A stretch of 64,000 bases of DNA, from NCBI GenBank assembly GCA_026120035.1, contig JALRME010000042.1, positions 186,001 through 250,000 of the forward strand, read 5' to 3'. Numbering within the stretch: the stretch's first letter is position 1; each line of letters opens with the position of its first letter. Below the pieces are notes generated by a model, which made no database searches, was not told the DNA's origin, and saw nothing but the letters and a program-made list of their open reading frames with translations. Below, in pieces: positions 57,374-64,000 of this stretch. The DNA is from Coleophoma eucalyptorum (lineage: Eukaryota; Ascomycota; Leotiomycetes; Helotiales; Dermateaceae). Position numbers and translations under genes: made by a program.

Positions 57374-58921
57374 ATGACCGTGCAAGGAATTGTCCCGGAG
57401 GGCTCACCATTCACAATCCATAATATCCCATTCGGCATTATTTCGTGCAAAAATAATCCAGAACCAAGATGTGCATCTGCCATTGGTGAATTTGCAATTG
57501 ATTTGAAATTATATGCCGAAAAGGGTCATTTAGAAGCTTTGGGTATTGAATTTTCTACCGAGAAAATATTCAATCAGGTCAGTCGCTCTTATTTCCAGAC
57601 TGTATCCTCTGCTAACTTTCTGGAAAAGGCCTCACTGAATGCATTTGCGGCAATGTCACACACGTTTCGCCGGAGTGTTCGAGAGAAGTTGATTCACGAC
57701 ATATCAAATAATGAGATTGATTCTTCTTGTCTAGTTCCACTCGCAGACGTTACAATGCATTTGCCAATGCAGATAGGCGGATACTCCGACTTTTACTGCT
57801 CATTGGAGCACTGTCAGAATGTAGGTGCTAAATATATTAAGAACCAATAACTATTTAAAACTGATCTTGATATAGTGCTCTCCAATGGCAGCTGGTGCTG
57901 CAATACCGAAAAACTGGTTTTATGCCCCATCAGTATACAACTCTCGAGTTTCGAGTATAATTCCATCCCCGCTTCCTGTCCGTCGCCCAAGAGGAGTTTA
58001 TTATAACAGTGATGGCGATCCAGTATATGGGCCGTCTCAAGAATTGGATTTTGAATTGGAAATGGGCTATTTTGTTTCCAAGCCTGTCGAGTTCGGCAAG
58101 GAACTTAATATAGCGGAGGCAGATGAGCACATCTTTGGGTTTGTCCTGCTCAACGACTGGTCTTCTCGAGATCTCCAGATTTTTGAAATGAAACCTCTGG
58201 GACCCTTCCATGGTAAAGGTAAGAATAGAAGCTGGATTGGGTATATCTATATCGTCTGTGATGCTCATATTTAAACTAGGTTTTGGTACTTCCATCTCAA
58301 CTTGGATCATTACTATGGATGCATTGGACCCCTTTCGGTGCAATCCTAAGACAACTCAGAACCCATCCCCTTTTCCACATTTGAAGTGGCCACAGGAAGG
58401 AAACGGCGCAATTGATATTAAGCTTCGAATAACTCTGATACGTAAGCACACCTCCCTAATTATGCAATTTCTAGCTCGCTCATATATGCTCCCTATTGCA
58501 GGAAAAGGGAAGACTTTTATTCTAGGTACAAGTAATCTCAAGTATCTATACTGGACTCCGTTTCAACAGCTTGCACATCATGCCTCTGCACTGTGTGGTA
58601 TGAATACGGGTGATCTTATAGGTACTGGTACTATATCTGGCGATGTACGGCCGTCTTCCCCCTTGCTTCCAAATGGAGTTGTACTTACTTTAGCTTATAC
58701 AGGGTACCAACGAATATGGTGAGAAAAATGAACTCGGTTGTCTGTTTGAGGCGACTCAAGCAGGAAATAAGTTCCTAGTGTTGGAAGATGGTACACAAAT
58801 GAAATATCTTGAGAATGAAGATGAGGTGATTTTGGAAGCTTGGTGCGGAGATAGAGACAGAAAGAATGTAGTATTTGGATTTGGTGAGTGTAGAGGCAGA
58901 GTCCTCCCAGCGTTTGGGTAG
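57374..58921 (+). CDS. fumarylacetoacetase (FAH) homologue
   Basis: Six exons (57374-57577, 57629-57820, 57876-58218, 58280-58441, 58502-58644, 58703-58921) give 420 residues, the canonical FAH length. Motifs: MTVQGIVPEGSPFTIHNIPF at the start, then DFYCSLEHCQN (D122, H129), ELDFELEMGYFV (E192, E194), LLNDWSSRDLQ (D226), GPFHGKGFGTSIS (K246), DALDPF, and GCLFEA near the end. These are the metal and catalytic residues of FAH. FAH cleaves fumarylacetoacetate, the last step of tyrosine/homogentisate degradation; paralogs in clusters cleave related 1,3-diketones. No homogentisate dioxygenase is in the window. The introns starting at 57578 and 58645 must be removed; both contain frames that look coding. 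Confidence 0.9.
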
Positions 58922-59507
58922 CTAGACAGTTATCAATTCAAGCAGTGGTTTAGTCACGGATGCTATACGACCGGACTTGGATTTGAATTTCTCATCATGA
59001 ATCATCATTCACGCCCGATATGACGACTATCCTATTAGTTGCATATATTTTAGTCGTAGAATTGCTAACATGCGTATTTAATAATACACTTATCCTTCGT
59101 TACTAGATAACTACCAGCAAACCCCATTCATTGGGGCTTCTTATCACGTGCAAGCATCACCCCACTGGAAGCCGAGGAGTGACCTTCGTCCAGCCCCACA
59201 CAGTTCCGATAATTACGCATCATCATTGCAGCCACCTCCACCACAGCCACTGCTCAATGGCAACTAGTTAGCAAAGTTCCTTTAATGATTGAAATTTATG
59301 CGGGAATCCACGAAATACTTCCCCACATGGAAACGGTATTTGCGGGGTTCGTTTCAATATCGATTAAGGTTGGAAATGAATGTTTGGCTTTCGACTAATT
59401 GAGCACTCTCACTGCCTCATAACACAATACCATAAAAGAAACTTCAACATTATTTAAATTTGAAAAATTAATCAGCAATCAAGGCCACAAACAGAAATCG
59501 TTTGAGG
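58922..59507. other. intergenic
   Basis: Promoter region of the FAD monooxygenase gene. No ORF or repeat of note. Confidence 0.5.
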
Positions 59508-61266
59508 ATGACTAGCAAAGGAGAACCGGACTATTTTAAAGATCTACCATCTGATTGCTTTGCTCCTCGTCCTGGTAATGAAATCCTCAATATTGGGATC
59601 ATTGGCGCTGGAATTGCTGGGCTTTCTGCTGCAGCTGGACTTCTTCGCAGCGGTCACAATGTCGAAGTATGCGCCCGTTGCTCTACCTTGAAGGGAAACA
59701 AACTCGATTAGTTGACTTACACACTACAAGATATTTGAGCGATCACGTTTCGCGAACGAAGTAGGGGCAGCTATTCATGTTTGCCCCAATGCATCTCGCG
59801 TGCTAAGATATTGGGGTTTTGATTTCGAAGCGGCAGGAGCTGTAAATTACGGTTTTGTTAGTGGCTCAAAGATATACAGTAGATGTAAAATACTGATCCA
59901 AATTAGAGTCATGTGATTACCGGAGACAGTCTTGAGACAATCTATCGTGGAACTCACGAGAGTTGGCCAGATAAATATGGAGCCGAAGCTTACTTTTTAC
60001 ACAGAGTAGATCTTCACAATGGTCTGAAATGTGTGGCTCTAGGCAGCGGTTCGAATACCTCTGCCGCTAAATTGAACTTGGCATCAGAGGTCGTTGACAT
60101 TGATTGTGAATCTGGACGTATGACCCTTGCAGATGGAAGAACATTTCGGAAGGACTTGATGATTGCTGCTGATGGGGTCCATGTAAGATCAAACGTAGGG
60201 AACATTCTGTAATGCTTACCTTTTCCTGCAGTCCCGATTTCTTTCGAAAGTGGTGGGCAATGATACATCAGCATTATCCACCAACTTCTCGGCCTTTCGA
60301 TTCATAATCCCAACTCAGGTTCTGCTCGATGCTCCTGAGACCAAGCCCCTCTTTGACGGCTCAGGTTCTGGGATAACAATACACACTTTGGATGACCGAA
60401 GACTTGTCTGGTATCCCTGTCGCTCGTACGGAATAGATACACCATATGTAAAGCACAGTTTCTAAGGTGTAATATAGAGGCATGCTACAGAATTTTGTGG
60501 GAATACATCCTGAAGTTGAAGGACAGAACTATCTAGAAGGCATGTACAATAACAGGTGATCCGTGTACTGATCAGAGGCTGAATTGAAAACTAGAATGGA
60601 ATGTTGAGGCACCCCTCAACAGGTTGCTGAAAACCTATGAAGGTTTCCATGGTTCTATAATTGAAGTGTGCAAGTAAGTTCTTAATGACAAAAGTTAACC
60701 GCCATTAAGATTTAGTCGCTATACTGATGGCTCGGTAGAAAAGCTGAAGACTTAAACTTATGGAAATTACTATTCCGCAAGCCAATTGCCACCTGGAGGA
60801 AAGGCAAGCTTATTTTAATAGGAGATTCTGCACATCCAATGCTGCCTCGTTAGTATGACTACCTTGTTCAAAGTCTGGTATTCTAATTTAGCATACAGAT
60901 CAAGGCCAAGGCGGTGGTCAAGGAATTGAAGACGGAGCTGCTCTAGGAGCTATTTTTTCCCATCTGACTTCGAAGGACCAGATTCCAGAACGGCTTCGCA
61001 TTTTCGAGATGGTGCGAAAGAACCGTGCCTCTGCAATGCAAATGTTGTCGAATGCAGGCCAAGACGAAGTTGAGAAGATTAAGAAGGATGTTCGACCATA
61101 CATAAACGGGCCCGTTCCTCGTAGGTTGCTCTCACTCTTCGTGGCATTTAGCGCTAATAATGATTTTGTAGAAACTCCTGAACAAATACATGAATACAAT
61201 TTTGGAAACAATGTTTTCCGAGACTGTATCAAGGCTTTGCAAGAGGAAGGACAATGGAAGGCTTAG
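59508..61266 (+). CDS. FAD-dependent aromatic monooxygenase (salicylate hydroxylase-like)
   Basis: Nine exons (59508-59666, 59731-59856, 59907-60182, 60232-60447, 60491-60539, 60595-60673, 60739-60848, 60899-61120, 61172-61266) give 443 residues. The Rossmann motif IGIIGAGIAGLSAA (G33, G35, G38) is followed by IFERSRFANEVGAAIHV, the second FAD/NADPH motif LMIAADGVHS and the ribityl-binding loop LILIGDSAHPMLPHQGQ then GGGQGIEDGAAL. This is the class A flavin hydroxylase family (salicylate, 6-hydroxynicotinate and similar). Intron 5 would use a GC donor (GAAG/GCATGT); no GT donor restores the frame there. The last intron is 51 bp, a multiple of three, so retention would not break the protein. 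Next to fumarylacetoacetase and an S15 hydrolase. Confidence 0.87.
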
Positions 61267-61935
61267 CTATTCGATGAGCTGATTGGAAGGGAGCCGTTAA
61301 TCCGCCATTATTTCACATTTGAGAAGTGTGTATATCTCGTATGAAGTTGAAGTTGAAATTATTGCGACTGTTTTATGTATGGGACCTTTGCCATGTCAAA
61401 TCTGCAGCTCCAAATCTCGTTACAATCATAATTTAAAGTGATGCTTGCACCTAGAACTTTTCAACACTGACGCGCTTGCTCCTGAGCGTAATATTTCTGC
61501 TACCCACTAAGACTGCTCCCATTCGGAACTGATTGGTATAAATAAGGCCCAGAAATTGTCAAGATCTTGAGCTCAAGAAGTAACCAAATTTCAAAATTCT
61601 GGTATTATAGCAGCCACATGCGTTTCAAAGCCTATCTCCGAAGTCATCTCCATGTCTACTTACAAAAATCACATTTTAATCTGGGGTTAAACTTAATTCC
61701 AGTGCTATCTCCATGGGGTCGAAGTAGATTTATGGGTATGCTACCCAGCATAGTGGCTTGGCCAACCCACAAGGGTTTCGATCACGATCGTGGCAACTCA
61801 CCCCCACATTTGCCGACAACACATTTATTACTTTCAATATTTCCGACTAAGATAACCTTGAAAACACTTGTGATAATTGAACTGCCATCGTTCTATATTC
61901 TTTTTGTGAAACTTAATCTCAAATTTACAACGACA
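61267..61935. other. intergenic, promoter and long leader of the S15 hydrolase gene
   Basis: TATAAATA at 61537-61544. The frame of the hydrolase is open upstream to 61567 and includes an ATG at 61618, but the added residues have no family similarity. Confidence 0.5.
61537..61544 (+). promoter_or_regulatory. TATA box (TATAAATA)
   Basis: A good TATA match in a plain promoter context, 392 bp upstream of the preferred ATG at 61936. It implies a leader of about 350 nt or use of the in-frame ATG at 61618. Confidence 0.45.
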
Positions 61936-64000
61936 ATGTCGCTTCCAATAAAAGATATATACAGCATTAATCGATGTGGTAACTATATTGTCGAGACTAA
62001 TGTAACGATACCTTTAAGAACGGCTACCAAAAGTACTCCATCCGATCCTTTGCTGGTCCGAGCCAATGTATATAGACCACATGGAAATGGGAAATTCCCA
62101 GTTATAGTGACTTATGGACCTTGTGAGTTTCAGCCACTCCCTACGTACTACTGTACTAATATTTCCAGATGGCAAGGACGTTCCATATGCAAAGTAGGCT
62201 AAATTCCATTATTTTCATTGATTTTTGACTCAACGCTCACTTACTATGTAGCTTCCACCCCAAGTCATTTGCAGAAGTCAATCCGGAGCAGAAGTCTGAG
62301 CACTCGGCATGGGAGACGCCCGATCCAGCATTTTGGACCTCTCAGGGCTACGCAATTGTCCGCGCCGATGAGCGGGGCACTGGTCAATCTCCTGGCCGCC
62401 TTGATTCCATGAGTAGAGGAACAAGTGATGGGTTTTTCGATGTTGTGGAATGGGCTGCAGAACAACCTTGGAGTAGTGGAAAGGTCGGACTGCTTGGCAT
62501 CAGTTATTATGCTGGAAGTCAGTGGCGAGTTGCAGCTCGTAGGCCAAAAGGGCTTGCTGCAATCATTCCCTGGGAAGGTTGGTTAATTACTTTTATGTTT
62601 CGCGCTATAGTCAAGCATACTGGCTAACGTTTCGTCAAAATCCAGGCATGAGCGATCTGTACCGTGATAGGGTTCGCCACGGTGGAATACTCTCCAACAC
62701 TTTCATTTGTAAGAGCTCTCTCGACACAGTTTTGTATTCTAATGATTTAACTTTGCCAGCATTTTGGTGGAACCGCCAAGTAGTTTCTAATCAATACGGG
62801 TTATCAGGAAGAGCAGCTCGAAACTGGGGACCAGACACTCTGGAGGGTAATTTATCTGTGGAGGAACTAGAAGCCAACCGAGAGGATCAGACACTGGATA
62901 CTGCAAAGTACAAGTACAGAGACGACGAATACTACGTATCGAAGGACTTCAAACTAGAAGATATTGAAGTTCCGATTCTGAGCGTAGCAAACTGGGTTGG
63001 TTGATATATCCTTCCAAATATTATGCCTAACGTTGATTCACCAGGGCGGCATCCTTCTTCACCTCCGTGGAAACGTGGTTGGTTATATGCGAGCTGGATC
63101 AAAACTCAAGTATTTGCGCTTCATCACCGGAAGGCACGACCTCCCGTTTTACTATAGCGAAGAGGTTGAGATTCAAAAATCATTTCTCGATGCATTTCTC
63201 AAAGGAGAAGACAGAAAAGGTTGGGCTATACCTGGTAAGGTGCCTCAAGTGGATATTTGTCTTCGCGTAGGCAACCCTGGAGTCAATGATCCAGCAGCTG
63301 AACTTGCTGCATTTTCTCGCCGCCAAGAGTCTGAATGGCCAATCGCAAGGACAAAATACACCGATTTCTACTTGAACTCCTCGAAAAAATTATCGACTAT
63401 CCCATCGTCCGAAGTGGAAGTAGTCAAGTATGAAGCTCCCAGGTACGTTGCTTGGACACTATGCTAATATGCACTTATCATCATTGCTTACATTCAAATA
63501 GTGGCGAAGTGACTTTTGAGACAGATGCTTTTACTGACACGACGGAAATTACTGGGCATCCTATAGCTCACCTGGTCGTGTCAGTCGAGTCCTTCAATGG
63601 CTCCTGTCCGACGGAAATGGATATCTTCCTCACAATTCGCCATTACGATGCTACAGGTAAAGAAGGTAAGTAGGCCTTGCAGTATAACTTGACGAAGCTA
63701 AGAATATACCTTCAGTATTTTATACCGGAACTACTGGTGAGCCTTGCCCTGTTGTAAAGGGTTGGCAGCGATTATCACTCCGTAAGATCGATGACACCCA
63801 CCCTAATCATGCTACATACCTGCCGTACCGCAATTATTTCTCCACAGAAGTTGAAAAGGTAGAGCTCAATAAGATGTATGATGTAGATGTGGAAATCTGG
63901 CCCACGAATGTGGTTGTAGAAAAGGGCCATAAACTTGCTTTGCAAATTGCAAGTCATGACACTCAAGGAAGCGGTCTCTTTGAACATAATCACCCAGAAG
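61936..64000 (+). CDS. CocE/NonD-type (X-Pro dipeptidyl-peptidase S15) hydrolase, cut by the right edge
   Basis: Exons 61936-62122, 62169-62193, 62252-62577, 62646-62995, 63045-63442, 63502-63665 and 63716 to the window end, all GT-AG and in phase; 546 residues are visible. The start shows VRANVYRPHGNGKFPVIVTY, then past a 25-nt micro-exon (GKDVPYA) FWTSQGYAIVRADERGTGQS, FDVVEWAAEQPWSSGKVGLL, the nucleophile elbow GISYYAGSQW (Ser), IPWEGMSDLYRD, VPILSVANWGGILLHLRGN and ITGRHD (probable His). The jelly-roll C-terminal domain begins near GEVTFETDAFTDTTEITGHP. Members hydrolyse esters or amides such as cocaine, cephalosporins or acyl-aromatics. The natural substrate here is unknown. Confidence 0.9.

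Noticed and set aside
57578..57628. Coding read-through after FNQ in fumarylacetoacetase
   Set aside because: It is open but interrupts the conserved ASLNAF segment; GTCAGT, CTAAC and an AG acceptor mark an intron.
58645..58702. Apparent frameshift near the end of the fumarylacetoacetase gene
   Set aside because: A GT-AG intron at exactly this place restores the frame and the family sequence, so the gene is intact.
61567..61935. N-terminal extension of the S15 hydrolase
   Set aside because: The upstream frame is open, but the added 123 residues show no similarity and the family normally starts at the ATG chosen.
1..64000. CRISPR array, rRNA operon, intact transposon or tRNA genes
   Set aside because: No regularly spaced repeats, rRNA-like blocks, paired long terminal repeats or tRNA folds were noticed; a dedicated scan such as tRNAscan-SE was not possible.

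Overview
The window is nuclear DNA of a filamentous ascomycete (Pezizomycotina). Evidence: short GT-AG introns of about 45-80 bp with CTAAC/CTAAT-like branch sites, a HET-domain protein, a Zn2Cys6 transcription factor, a hybrid histidine kinase, a CYP61-type P450, fungal MFS carriers, DUF3176-type and CorA-like relics, and a non-LTR retroelement carrying RIP-like stop codons. A leotiomycete is a reasonable guess, but nothing here fixes the genus. Most real genes are spliced, so I rebuilt exon structures by hand from splice signals, frame continuity and protein-family similarity. No alignment was run.

Left third (1-29 kb): a HET + ankyrin protein runs off the left edge. It is followed by an F-box/2EXR-like protein, a DUF423 membrane protein, a beheaded fungal NLR (NACHT N-terminal domain only), a spliced rhodopsin-like membrane protein, and a GC-rich conserved protein of unknown function. 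A heavily decayed CorA-like gene (six frameshifts and two stops) comes next. Three intact enzymes or sensors follow: flavocytochrome b2, a 2-oxoglutarate/Fe(II) oxygenase, and a 1262-residue hybrid histidine kinase. Then come a RIP-scarred LINE remnant and a broken DUF3176-like gene. The mixture of allorecognition-type genes and gene corpses is typical of an accessory region.

Middle (30-42 kb): an intronless NtaA/DszA-type flavin monooxygenase, a TVP38/VTT membrane protein, a small charged protein, and a tail-to-tail pair. One member of the pair is a 417-residue tail-anchored protein. The other is a 984-residue protein in which five ubiquitin-like domains precede an unknown domain and a trypsin-like peptidase with a candidate His730-Asp794-Ser914 triad. 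That fusion is the best candidate for an undescribed system.

Right third (42-64 kb): a Zn2Cys6 regulator, a CYP61 (sterol C-22 desaturase)-like P450, a sugar-type MFS carrier, an aldo-keto reductase, a scytalone-dehydratase-like protein, an anion/allantoate-type MFS carrier, a dead MFS gene, a fumarylacetoacetase, a salicylate-hydroxylase-type FAD monooxygenase and a CocE/NonD (S15) hydrolase cut by the right edge. Regulator, carriers, hydroxylase, hydrolases and a C-C hydrolase side by side suggest a catabolic or specialised-metabolite cluster for an aromatic or ester-linked substrate. The substrate cannot be read from sequence alone.
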